In this document: piece by piece, positions 22,281-30,826 of the stretch
Position numbering within the stretch: the stretch's first letter is position 1
How the letters are laid out: each line of letters opens with the position of its first letter
Assembly (NCBI RefSeq): GCF_900107745.1
Contig: NZ_FNRO01000010.1
Coordinates: forward strand, 142,901-206,900
Direction: 5' to 3'
DNA: 64,000 nucleotides
From: Variovorax sp. YR216
Lineage (GTDB): Bacteria; Pseudomonadota; Gammaproteobacteria; Burkholderiales; Burkholderiaceae_C
Made by a program: the position numbers and the translations under genes
The notes under the pieces: generated by a model
Seen by the model: only the letters and a program-made list of their open reading frames with translations
The model's database searches: none
Told to the model about the DNA's origin: nothing

Positions 22281-23993
22281 TCAGGCCTTCGCTTGCGTGC
22301 CCGGCTGCTGCTGTCCGTAGGCCGCAACGGCTTCGTCCACCGTCGCATAGAAGGTCTCGGCGCCGAAGCGGGCGAAGAGCCCAAAGCGCTTGAGCTTGTC
22401 CTTGACCGGATCCTTCATCTCCGCGAAGCAGAGCTCGATGTTTTCGGCCTGCAGGCTGTCGTCGAGTTCGGCCACGATGTCGGCGGCGGTCACGTCGACG
22501 CTGGTCACCGGCTCGGCCGCCACGACCACCCAGCGCACCGGTGTGGGGGAGGCCTTCACTGCCTCCATCACGCGGTCGCGGAAGAGCTCCGCGTTGGCGA
22601 AGAACAGCGGCGCGTCCCAGCGGAAGATCACCAGCCCCGGAATGCGCCGCGCCTGCGGGTAGCGCGTGATGTCGTGAAAGCCGTCCACCCCATCGGGCTG
22701 CCCGAGCACCGCGGAGTGCGGTCGCCAGCCATCCCAGAGGAATTCGGCGATCGCGATCACGAGCGCGATGCCGATGCCCGGGATCGCGCCGAACACCGCG
22801 ACGCCGATGAAGCAGATGATCGACAGCCAGAACTCCCAGCGCTGGATGCGGTAGATGCGGCGCAGGTCGGTGATCTCGATCAGCCCGATGGCCGACGCGA
22901 TAACCACCGCCGCGAGCGCCGTGGTCGGCAGGTTCCGCATCAGGTTGGGCGCGGCGAGCAGCAGCACCGCGATCGCGATGGCGCCGACGACGCCGGTGAC
23001 CTGGGTGCGTGCACCGGCCGCCTCGGCCACCGGCGTGCGCGATGCGCTGCTGCTGATCGGCATGCCCTGGAAGAACCCGGTGGCGAGGTTTGCGACACCG
23101 AGCCCGACCATCTCCTGGTTGGGATCGACCGGGGTGCGCATGCGCGCGGCATAGACGCGCGAGAGTACGCTCGTGTCGGCAAATGAAACCAGCGCGACCG
23201 CGAGCCCGCCGAGCAGCACCGGGCGGATGTCATCGAGCTGGATGATTGGCACCGAAGGCGTGGGCAGCCCCTGCGGCAACGGGCCGAGCACCTTGAGGCC
23301 GGTCTGCGTCGCGAGATCGAACAGGCCGGCGGCAATCGTCGCGGCGACCACGCCGATCAGCACGGCGGGCGCGCGCGGCACCCGCTGCAGCAGCAGGATC
23401 GCCACGAGCGTGCCGGCGCCCACGAGCAGCGTCACGCCGTGCGTCTTGCCGCCGGCGATGCCTTGCAGCAGGGCCCAGGTCTGCTGCAGAGGGCCTTCGC
23501 CCTCGACCGAGAAGCCGAAGAGCTTGGGCAACTGGCTCAGGAGCACGGTGAGCGCGATGCCGTTCATGTAGCCGTAGCGGATCGGCTTCGACAGCAGCTC
23601 GGTCACGAAGCCCAGCTTCGCGAAGCCCGCGGCGATGCACACCAGCCCCGAGACGATCGCCATCGCGCTCGCGATCGTGATGGCGCGCATCGGATCGCCG
23701 GCCGATAGCGGCAGCACCACCGCGAGGATCACCGCGGCAAGCGCGGAGTCGGGGCCGAGCACGAGGATGCGGCTCGGCCCGAAGAGCGCGTAGGCCAGCA
23801 GCGGAACGATGGTGGCGTAAAGCCCGTAGATGCCCGGCACGCCCGAGGCCTGCGCATACGCGATGCCCACGGGCACCAGCATGGTCGTGAGCACGAGACC
23901 GGCCACGAGATCGTGGCGCAGCGCGGACACGCTGTAGCCGCGCAGGTTGCGCAGGCCCGGAAGCCAGCGGGAGACAGAGATCACAGAAGCCAT
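22281..23993 (-). CDS. SulP family anion transporter with STAS domain
   Basis: The 570-residue inner-membrane protein has about 12-14 hydrophobic segments in the SulP arrangement, opening with LRHDLVAGLVLTTMLVPVGIAYAQASG, and a C-terminal cytoplasmic STAS domain (about 440-555, with GLVIFRWDAPLFFANAELF). SulP proteins move sulfate, bicarbonate or dicarboxylates; the substrate cannot be assigned. I took the ATG at 23993, which overlaps the end of the phospholipase D gene by 13 bp. It converges with the autotransporter gene, leaving only 6 bp between the stops. Confidence 0.9.
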   Translation of the reverse strand: MASVISVSRWLPGLRNLRGYSVSALRHDLVAGLVLTTMLVPVGIAYAQASGVPGIYGLYATIVPLLAYALFGPSRILVLGPDSALAAVILAVVLPLSAGDPMRAITIASAMAIVSGLVCIAAGFAKLGFVTELLSKPIRYGYMNGIALTVLLSQLPKLFGFSVEGEGPLQQTWALLQGIAGGKTHGVTLLVGAGTLVAILLLQRVPRAPAVLIGVVAATIAAGLFDLATQTGLKVLGPLPQGLPTPSVPIIQLDDIRPVLLGGLAVALVSFADTSVLSRVYAARMRTPVDPNQEMVGLGVANLATGFFQGMPISSSASRTPVAEAAGARTQVTGVVGAIAIAVLLLAAPNLMRNLPTTALAAVVIASAIGLIEITDLRRIYRIQRWEFWLSIICFIGVAVFGAIPGIGIALVIAIAEFLWDGWRPHSAVLGQPDGVDGFHDITRYPQARRIPGLVIFRWDAPLFFANAELFRDRVMEAVKASPTPVRWVVVAAEPVTSVDVTAADIVAELDDSLQAENIELCFAEMKDPVKDKLKRFGLFARFGAETFYATVDEAVAAYGQQQPGTQAKA

Positions 23994-25543
23994 TCGATCG
24001 GCAGTGTCGCGCCGATATCGACGAAGGTCCGTTCCAGCCATCCGGTCTCCGGGTCGGTGGTATAGACCTTGCCGCCCGCATCGGCCCATCGCAGCGACCC
24101 GTCTTCGGCGAGCGTGACGCGGTACGCGATCGACGGATAGGCGTCGCCGACGACCGCGTGCAGCTTCGACGCCATCGCGGGGCTGTCGATCACGAGGCCC
24201 ATTTCGGTGTTGAGCCGCGCCGAGCGCGGGTCGAAGTTGAACGAGCCGACGAAGATCGAGCGTCCGTCGACCGCATAGGTCTTCGCATGCAGTCCGGCCT
24301 TGGAGCCGCGCCCGATCTCGTTCGCACGCGCCATGATCGGCGCTGCCTCGGGCTTGAGCTCGAAGAGCTGTACCCCGGCCTGCGACAGTTCCTTGCGGTG
24401 CTTGACGTAGCCGGAGTGCACCGACTTCTCGTCAGTCGCCGCGAGCGAGTTGGTCAGCACGCGCACCTGCACGCCCTGCTTCGCGAGGCTGGCCAGCGCT
24501 TCGGTGCCCGCGTTGCCCGGCACGAAGTAGGGCGAGATGATGTCGAGCGACTTCACCGGTTTGCCGAAGGCGGTCATCAGCTTGGGCAGCAGGAGCAGTT
24601 CGGTCCTGGTTTCGGGACTCAATGTCTTGCCGGGGTCGTCATGCACCACCGTGGCGGTCGTCCATTCGGGTTGCAGCGTATGCGCGAGCATCCGCTGCAC
24701 GACTTCGGCGTGCGCGATGGCGTCGGCGTACTTCGCGGTGGTCGGGTCGTCGCGGATCGTCTGCGCGCGACGAGCGAGCGCCTGCCGCGACTCGGGCTCG
24801 ACGCCCGCAAGGATCTTCTTCGCGGGATAGGCCGAGGGGCTGTTCCAGAACAGGTCGAACTCCGAGGACACCGACTTCACCACCTCGCCGAATGCGATCA
24901 CGTCGAGGTCGACGAGGCCGGTGTCCGCGCCGGCCTCGAAGTACTCGTCGGCGATGTTGCGTCCGCCGACCACCGCGACCACGTTGTCGACGGTGAAGGA
25001 CTTGTTGTGCATGCGGTGATTGAGCCGGGTGAAGTCGGCAAGAAAGCCCAGGCCGCGTGCGCTGCGCCCTGCATAGGGGTTGTAGAGCCGCAGGTCGAGC
25101 TTGGGCTGCGAAGCCAGCAGTGCGAGTGTTGGATCGAGACCGACGGTGTTGAGATCGTCCAGCAGGATGCGCACGCGGACGCCGCGCTCGGCGGCGCGCA
25201 TCGCCTCGTCGAAGAGCAGCGTGCCGGTCGCGTCGTTGTGCCAGATGAAGGTCTGGATGTCGATCGATCGCGTCGCCGCGCGTGCGAGCGCGATGCGCGC
25301 ACCGAAGGCGACATGGCCGTCATCGATCGCGACGACGCCCGTCTTGCCCGGGTGCTGCTGCGCGAGCGGAACGACGGCGCTGCCGAGCGGGCCTTGCGCG
25401 GACGGCGCGATCGAGTGGGTCTCCGGCCGGTCCTCCTGGGAGGGCAGGGTGCCGCATCCCGCGAGCAGGGCGACAGTAGCGATGCAGGCCGCGCCCAGCG
25501 CCCGATGGATTCGATGATGAAGCCCTTGCAGCAGGTGAGGCAT
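23981..25543 (-). CDS. Phospholipase D / cardiolipin-synthase-like lipoprotein
   Basis: The 520-residue protein has a lipoprotein signal (lipobox LLAGC, C30) and two HKD phosphodiesterase motifs: H179-N-K181...D186 in HRMHNKSFTVD, and LHAKTYAVDGRSIFVGSFNFD in the C-terminal half. The layout matches ClsC/YmdC-type phosphatidyltransferases, which make or remodel cardiolipin, but the lipid anchor places this one at a membrane surface in the periplasm. ISPYFVPG and LLDDLNTVG are further family blocks. The ATG at 25543 lies 17 bp after the ppk2 stop, giving a tight operon. Confidence 0.88.
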   Translation of the reverse strand: MPHLLQGLHHRIHRALGAACIATVALLAGCGTLPSQEDRPETHSIAPSAQGPLGSAVVPLAQQHPGKTGVVAIDDGHVAFGARIALARAATRSIDIQTFIWHNDATGTLLFDEAMRAAERGVRVRILLDDLNTVGLDPTLALLASQPKLDLRLYNPYAGRSARGLGFLADFTRLNHRMHNKSFTVDNVVAVVGGRNIADEYFEAGADTGLVDLDVIAFGEVVKSVSSEFDLFWNSPSAYPAKKILAGVEPESRQALARRAQTIRDDPTTAKYADAIAHAEVVQRMLAHTLQPEWTTATVVHDDPGKTLSPETRTELLLLPKLMTAFGKPVKSLDIISPYFVPGNAGTEALASLAKQGVQVRVLTNSLAATDEKSVHSGYVKHRKELSQAGVQLFELKPEAAPIMARANEIGRGSKAGLHAKTYAVDGRSIFVGSFNFDPRSARLNTEMGLVIDSPAMASKLHAVVGDAYPSIAYRVTLAEDGSLRWADAGGKVYTTDPETGWLERTFVDIGATLPIEWLL

Positions 25544-25560
25544 CGAAGGCGCAGCGGTGG

Positions 25561-26433
25561 CTAGTAGACCTCGGGCACGTACTTGACCGGGTAGCTCGAC
25601 TCGTGCGAGTCGCTCTTGAGGTGCCGCTTCGGCAGCTTCACCTTCTCGCGCGGCGCTTCCTGGTAGGGGATCTGCGAGAGCAGGTGGCGGATCATGTTCA
25701 GCCGCGCGCGCTTCTTGTCGTCCGAGCGCACCACGTACCAGGGTGCCCATGAGGAATCGCTGGCCTTGAACATGTCGTCGCGCGCGCGGGTGTAGTCGTC
25801 CCAGCGGTTGTAGGACTTGAGGTCCATCGGCGACAGCTTCCAGATCTTGCGGCCGTCCTCGATGCGGCCCTTCAGGCGGCGGGTCTGCTCGTCCGGGTTC
25901 ACTTCGAGCCAGTACTTGAGCAGGATCACGCCCGAGTCGACGATGGCGCGCTCCACCAGCGGCACGCCCATCAGGAAGCCCTTGGCCTGCTGTTCGGTGC
26001 AGAAGCCCATCACGCGCTCGACGCCGGCGCGGTTGTACCAGCTGCGGTCGAAGATGATGATTTCGCCCGCCGCGGGCAGATGGCCGAAGTAGCGCTGGAA
26101 GTACATCTGCGATTTCTGGCGCTCGGTCGGCGCGGGAAGCGCGACCACGCGGAACACGCGCGGGCTCACACGCTCGGTGATGGCCTTGATGGTGCCGCCC
26201 TTGCCCGCGCCGTCGCGGCCCTCGAAGAGGATGCACACCTTGAGGCCGGCGTGCTTCACCCACTCCTGCAGCTTCACGAGTTCGATGTGAAGGTCCTTCA
26301 GGGCCTTGTCGTAGTCCTTGGTGGACAGGGGGCCGGACTCCGCCTTGGGCGCCACGCTGTCGGGCACTTCCTCCGGCGCTTTCGATGCCGCTGGCTCGGC
26401 TTCGCTGCGGTTCGACTTCTTGTCTTTCTGCAT
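25561..26433 (-). CDS. ppk2: Polyphosphate kinase 2
   Basis: The 290-residue protein is a single-domain PPK2, which transfers phosphate between polyphosphate and nucleotides. Visible motifs are Walker A EGRDGAGKGGTI and the lid/Walker B region IIIFDRSWYNRAGVERVMGF, then KYWLEVNPDEQTRR. About 40 N-terminal residues are charged and probably disordered. I chose the ATG at 26433 because GAGGAAATCGCC directly precedes it; an ATG 27 bp upstream is possible. The ADP- versus AMP-using class is not decided by sequence alone. It lies between the DUF2950 gene and the phospholipase D gene. Confidence 0.93.
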   Translation of the reverse strand: MQKDKKSNRSEAEPAASKAPEEVPDSVAPKAESGPLSTKDYDKALKDLHIELVKLQEWVKHAGLKVCILFEGRDGAGKGGTIKAITERVSPRVFRVVALPAPTERQKSQMYFQRYFGHLPAAGEIIIFDRSWYNRAGVERVMGFCTEQQAKGFLMGVPLVERAIVDSGVILLKYWLEVNPDEQTRRLKGRIEDGRKIWKLSPMDLKSYNRWDDYTRARDDMFKASDSSWAPWYVVRSDDKKRARLNMIRHLLSQIPYQEAPREKVKLPKRHLKSDSHESSYPVKYVPEVY

Positions 26434-26456
26434 GGCGATTTCCTCGTGTCTTGCAT

Positions 26457-27350
26457 TCATGGCTGCAGGTTGACCTTCTGCCAGCTCGTGTCGGGATCGA
26501 AGCGCGTCATCGCGCGCGCGGTTGCATCGGTGTTGGGACCGAGGTTCTTCTCGTACACCACGCCGTCATGGCTGACCATGAAGCTCATCACGCCGGTCTC
26601 GCCGTATTTCACCGGCCACGCGACGAGCGCGAAGCCACCGCGCATGCGCTTGCCGATGACATAGTCGTAGGCGCCGCCCGGCGCGTTCGCGCCCTGCGCC
26701 TTGAGGATCTTGAAGTGGTAGCCGTGGTAGCCCTCGCCGGGACGCGCCGGCGCGTAGATCGGGCCGAGCGGGCTCTCGGGTTCGCCGGCGGCGGTGGGCC
26801 AGTAGAGGCCGTCGTGCTTGCCCGGCGAACTGGCGAACTTCTGCGCGTATTCGAGCACGTGGTTGTCATCGCGATCGACCTGGGCGTATTCCTTCTGCGC
26901 GTCGAAATAGGCGAGCACCGCGTTCATGGCCGCGAGCTCGTTGCGGCCGATGCGGCGGGTCTTCATCTGATCGACACCGGCGGCCGGATCGAAGTGCCAG
27001 CCGCCCGCACCCTTGACGATGGGGATCGGCAGCGTCCAGTCGGCGTCGCCCGCGGACAGCAGCGCGCGGTTGGGGCCGTCGGCCACCACCTTGTGCTGCT
27101 TCGCGTAGGCCGCGAGGAAGTCGTAGATGTCCTCGCGGTCGACTTCGCCGGCGGGCACGAAGCGCTTCCAGTCGTCGCCGAGCACGGTGCGCAGCGCGCT
27201 CTCGTCGTAGTTGGCGATCGCGCTGAAGAAGGCCTGCGCCGCGGCGTCGGCGCTGGGATAGGCCTTCTGCGCGAACGCCGGAGCCGAAGCCAGCGCAACA
27301 GCCGCAACGGCCATGGCGACAGCATGCTTGATGCGGATGAATTGGGGCAT
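26457..27350 (-). CDS. DUF2950 family exported protein
   Basis: The 297-residue protein has a Sec signal (AVAMAVAAVALASAPAFA-Q) and the DUF2950 pattern: AYPSADAAAQAFFSAIANYD, LLSAGDADWTLPIPIVK, GWHFDPAAG, and the ending GVVYEKNLGPNT. Function is unknown. DUF2950 genes commonly sit directly after DUF3300 genes, as here (38-bp gap), so the two exported proteins may act together at the envelope. The ATG at 27350 follows GAGGACACACC; a longer in-frame start at 27392 would overlap the DUF3300 stop. Confidence 0.88.
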   Translation of the reverse strand: MPQFIRIKHAVAMAVAAVALASAPAFAQKAYPSADAAAQAFFSAIANYDESALRTVLGDDWKRFVPAGEVDREDIYDFLAAYAKQHKVVADGPNRALLSAGDADWTLPIPIVKGAGGWHFDPAAGVDQMKTRRIGRNELAAMNAVLAYFDAQKEYAQVDRDDNHVLEYAQKFASSPGKHDGLYWPTAAGEPESPLGPIYAPARPGEGYHGYHFKILKAQGANAPGGAYDYVIGKRMRGGFALVAWPVKYGETGVMSFMVSHDGVVYEKNLGPNTDATARAMTRFDPDTSWQKVNLQP

Positions 27351-27388
27351 GGTGTGTCCTCGTTCGGAGATGGGTTGCTTGATGCGGA

Positions 27389-28906
27389 TCAACGGCGTCC
27401 GCCGCCTCGACCGCCACCACCGCCACCACCGCCTCCGCGCATGCCACCACCGCCACCGCCACCGGCCCGGGCGCCACCCCCGCTGAATCCACCGCTGGCC
27501 CGTGCGCCACCACCGCCGCTCATGGACTGCCGGCTTGCTGCGCCGCGGTCCATTTGCTGGCGGGCCTGGCCGCTGTTCGCGCCGCGCAGGGCGTTGTCGC
27601 CGCCGCGCTGCTGAACCTGCTCGAAGCCCCCGCCGCCACGCCCCCCTGCGCCTGCGCCTGCGCCACCGCGGTCGCCGCCGCCGAACTGGCCACCGCGATC
27701 GCCGGTGCCTGCGCCGCCACGGTTGCCGACCTGGGCACCGCGATCGCCGCCACCCGCGCCACCGCGGTCACCGAGCTGGCCGCCCCGATCGCCGCCACCC
27801 GCACCGCCCCGGTCGCCGAGCTGGCCACCCCGATCGCCGGCACCCGCGCCGCCCCGATCGCCACGGCCGGCGCCCTCGGCAGCCCGCTGCGCGCGATCCC
27901 GCGTCCCCGGGTCGTTGCGCAGGTTCTCGCGTCCCTGGCCCGGATCCATGCCGCGCTGCTGCAGGGCCGATTGCGCCTGCTGGCGCTGCGCGTCGCGCCC
28001 GGCGTTGTCGCGGCCACGGAAATCGGCTCGGTTCTCGGCGCCCGGCACGTTGCGGCCGAATTGCTGCTGGCTGCGCTGGTCGCGATACGGCGTGCCGCGC
28101 CGGTTGGCCGCGTTGTGCTGGAAGCTCTGGTTCGCGGAGATCTGCCGGTTGGTGTTGATGCTGTTGTAGCGGTTGGCGTTGATGTTGACGTTGCCACCGC
28201 CCCAGTTCGCATTGCCCCATAGTGCACCGACGGCCGCCACGCCGACGCCGAAGGCGATGCCGGTGGCCAGCGCCGCGCCCGGATACCAATAGGGCGCGGG
28301 GGCGTACGCATAAGGGGGGTAGGCCGGATAGGGCCACGCGCCGTAGACCACCGCCGGGTTGTACGACGGCACGTACACCACCTCCGGATTGGCGGGCTCG
28401 ATCTTGATCACGGTCTGCTGCGTCTGTGGCTCCTGCTCGACGATGACCTTCTGCTGTTCATTGGTCTTCAGGCTGCCTTGCTGCTGCGCCTTGGTCCGCA
28501 GCCGCTGGGCTGAATCGAGCACGTCCTTCGACGACGCCAGGAAGGCATCGCCGACGTTCTGCACCCAATCGGGCTGATCGCCCATCATCTGCAGCACCTG
28601 CGGGAAGGCGACGAGCGACTGCACGCTCGGGTCCCAGGGCTTGTCCTGCACCGCTTTCACGGCGGCATCGCCCTTCTGGTTGGAATTGGCCTTGGACCAT
28701 TTGGCAGCGTCGGCCACGTCGGCCGGGTAGGTCGATGCCATCAGAACCTGCGAGAGCAGTGAGTCCGGATAGAGGGCGATGGGCGCCATCATCTGGTCGA
28801 GTTGCTCCCGGCTGAAGGGCTGCGATGGCTGCGACATCACCGTTGACGAAAGCAGCGCCAGCATCAGCACGAGGATCCGCGCGAAGCGGCTGGAAAGGAA
28901 ACGCAT
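27389..28906 (-). CDS. DUF3300 family exported protein with RGG-rich tail
   Basis: The 505-residue protein has a signal peptide (cleavage near VMS-QPSQPF), a DUF3300 domain (about 30-240: LDQMMAPIALYPDSLLSQVLMASTYP, FPQVLQMMGDQPDWV and VVYVPSYNP), a short Tyr/Pro/Ala-rich hydrophobic stretch, and then about 260 residues of low complexity. The tail contains repeated GDRGGAG and GDRGGQL units and ends in a Gly/Arg run. DUF3300 has no established function. The gene heads the minus-strand series DUF3300-DUF2950-ppk2-pld-sulP, in which gaps are short. Confidence 0.87.
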   Translation of the reverse strand: MRFLSSRFARILVLMLALLSSTVMSQPSQPFSREQLDQMMAPIALYPDSLLSQVLMASTYPADVADAAKWSKANSNQKGDAAVKAVQDKPWDPSVQSLVAFPQVLQMMGDQPDWVQNVGDAFLASSKDVLDSAQRLRTKAQQQGSLKTNEQQKVIVEQEPQTQQTVIKIEPANPEVVYVPSYNPAVVYGAWPYPAYPPYAYAPAPYWYPGAALATGIAFGVGVAAVGALWGNANWGGGNVNINANRYNSINTNRQISANQSFQHNAANRRGTPYRDQRSQQQFGRNVPGAENRADFRGRDNAGRDAQRQQAQSALQQRGMDPGQGRENLRNDPGTRDRAQRAAEGAGRGDRGGAGAGDRGGQLGDRGGAGGGDRGGQLGDRGGAGGGDRGAQVGNRGGAGTGDRGGQFGGGDRGGAGAGAGGRGGGGFEQVQQRGGDNALRGANSGQARQQMDRGAASRQSMSGGGGARASGGFSGGGARAGGGGGGGMRGGGGGGGGGRGGGRR

Positions 28907-29130
28907 GTGACTTGCTCCTCTTCCTGTAGTGATTCGCCGAAGCCGATGCCCATGGGCGGCGCGGTTGGGCTGCCAGCATACGAGGCTCAGGCAAACCCCG
29001 CAATTGGATATTGGTGCGTCAACCCTACGATCCAAGGTGCATGTTTCGTGAGAACAAAGCCGTAAATGGAACAAAAAACTCGTACAAACCAGGCCGGGCT
29101 CCACAATAAAAGTCGTAAGCGGAGCCTCTG

Positions 29131-29166
29131 TTGATCGCAGCATTTCCCTGCGATATGAGGCGCGGT
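29131..29166. repeat. 36-bp palindromic repeat, copy 1
   Basis: This 36-bp segment matches 63218-63253 at 35 of 36 positions. Its core is an inverted repeat, ATCGCAG, 7-base loop, CTGCGAT. It abuts the truncated IS3 transposase remnant exactly where that remnant begins, so it probably marks a recombination or insertion junction. I cannot name the element it belongs to. Confidence 0.75.
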
Positions 29167-29440
29167 CCAATACACCAGCGAGCACTTCCAGGAGTTGCTC
29201 AAGGAGCAAGGCATCACCTGCAGCATGAGCCGCGCGGGCGAGGTCTGGGACAACTCGGCCATGGAGAGCTTCTTCAGTTCACTGAAGACTGAGCGCACGG
29301 CCAGAAAGGTGTACCGGTCCAGGGAGCAGGCTCGCGCCGATGTGTTCGACTGCATCGAGCGGTTCTACAACCCAACCCGTCGTCATTCGACGCTCGGCTA
29401 CGTCAGTCCGATACAGTTCGAGAAAGCTCAAAAAGCTTAG
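29165..29440 (+). pseudogene. IS3-family transposase (OrfB), 3' remnant
   Basis: The 92 codons encode the C-terminal end of an IS3-family integrase-core transposase: VQYTSEHFQELLKEQGI, SMSRAGEVWDNSAMESFFSSLK, and the ending FYNPTRRHSTLGYVSPIQFE. The DDE glutamate lies in AMESFF. About two thirds of OrfB and all of OrfA are missing on the left, so it is inactive. After the stop, GTCGGTGTCCACGGAATCGG at about 29441 looks like the IS3-type right end, which would place the element boundary near 29473. It lies between the DUF3300 gene and the acid-sugar cluster. Confidence 0.88.
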
Positions 29441-29533
29441 GTCGGTGTCCACGGAATCGGCAGCAGCCCACACCTCTGGATCCACGGGCGAGGTCGTTTT
29501 CGGTTGATGTTGTCGCCAGTTCCTTCGGTACTT

Positions 29534-30826
29534 CTAGTTTCCTACGCCAAACACCAGCCGTTCGAACACGTCGGGCTCCCCCATCTGTCCGCCCTTGAGC
29601 ATCAGCTCGATCCCATCCAGTCGCGCGTCGTCGCTGTGCAGCCGGCACAGCGGCACGCCGGGCGCAACCACCCCCTGGTAGGCCAGGGCCCAGGCATCGA
29701 GGGCGCGCACCGCCAGGCTCGAGGTGTCGCCGCCTGCGATGCCGACGCGTCGCACGGCCGGAGCGAGGCGCAGCACTTCCTTCAGCAACAGGCCGCCCGC
29801 CTGCGCCAGCGAACCCGCCGGCAGTTCGGCGCGCGCACCATCCTGCGCGACCGTGCAGGCCAGCATGTGCCGGCCCGAATGCAGTCCCGACGTCAACTGC
29901 TGCGCGGCATCCGCCAGGTAGTCGACATCGCCCGAGGCCAGGCGCTCGGCCGACAGGCGCAACAGATCGAACGAAGCCGCGCCACTCACCTGCGCAGCGG
30001 TGACCGGCGACAGGCTGCCGGCCAGCACCAGCACCGGACCATCGGCGGGATAGATGGCTTGCGCTTGCGAAGCGACTTTCGGATGGACGGCATGCGCTAT
30101 GGCTTCCACCACGCTGCTCGGCCCCACAGCCAGCACCGGTTGTCGTCGTGCCTGCGCCCACAGCTGCCGGCCCAGCAAGGGCAGGTGCGCAGCTGCGGCC
30201 ACGTCCCATAGCAGCGCGCCGTCGTGCTTCGCGGCGCGCAGGGAAAGTGTCTCTTCGTCTTCGGCATAGGCGGTCCAGGGCACGAGCGCGATGCCCTCCA
30301 GCCCCTGACTTGCCAAGTGCAGGCGCAGGTCCGCTTCGTTCATCGGCGTCACCGGATGCCGGCTCATCGTGGGATGCCGATCGATGCGGAACACCTCGCC
30401 CTGCGCACCGGCCGCAGCGAACAGGTTGCCGAAGAGGCAGTAGCGGCCCAGGTTGGGCTGGCCGCCCACGATGGACAGCCGTGGCGATCCGAGGGCCGGC
30501 GACAGCAGGCGCACCGCTTCGCCGATGCTGCCCACCTGCGGCGCGCTGTCGAAGGTTGAGCAGGTCTTGTAGTGCAACACGCGTGGCGTCAGTTCGCGCG
30601 CTAGCACGGCCACGGGGGCGAGCTCCTGACGCATGGCCTGCGGGCCCATCGAGCGCGCGGCGCCGGCGATGCCGATGCAGTCCAGTTCGCCGACGGCTTC
30701 AAGGCGTCGGGCGTCGGGCGTGCCCAGGAAGAGCAGCGTGCGCAGCCCTGCGCGCGCCGCCGTTCCGAGCGCATCGGTGGCGCCGGTGAAGTCGTCTCCG
30801 TAGAAAAGCAAGGCAGGCGGATTCAT
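29534..30826 (-). CDS. DUF1537 four-carbon acid-sugar kinase family protein (OiaK-like)
   Basis: The 430-residue protein is in the four-carbon acid-sugar kinase family. It starts ALLFYGDDFTGATDALGTAA, with the family's N-terminal aspartate motif, and ends with the ATP-site block GIAGGDTSSLAVRAL. Members phosphorylate erythronate, threonate, 3-oxo-tetronates or 3-oxo-isoapionate. The 4-bp overlap with a RuBisCO-like protein gene points to the OiaK role (3-oxo-isoapionate 4-kinase) described for D-apionate pathways. That assignment is by context. The gene is last in its operon and lies about 60 bp from the IS3 right end. Confidence 0.8.
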   Translation of the reverse strand: MNPPALLFYGDDFTGATDALGTAARAGLRTLLFLGTPDARRLEAVGELDCIGIAGAARSMGPQAMRQELAPVAVLARELTPRVLHYKTCSTFDSAPQVGSIGEAVRLLSPALGSPRLSIVGGQPNLGRYCLFGNLFAAAGAQGEVFRIDRHPTMSRHPVTPMNEADLRLHLASQGLEGIALVPWTAYAEDEETLSLRAAKHDGALLWDVAAAAHLPLLGRQLWAQARRQPVLAVGPSSVVEAIAHAVHPKVASQAQAIYPADGPVLVLAGSLSPVTAAQVSGAASFDLLRLSAERLASGDVDYLADAAQQLTSGLHSGRHMLACTVAQDGARAELPAGSLAQAGGLLLKEVLRLAPAVRRVGIAGGDTSSLAVRALDAWALAYQGVVAPGVPLCRLHSDDARLDGIELMLKGGQMGEPDVFERLVFGVGN

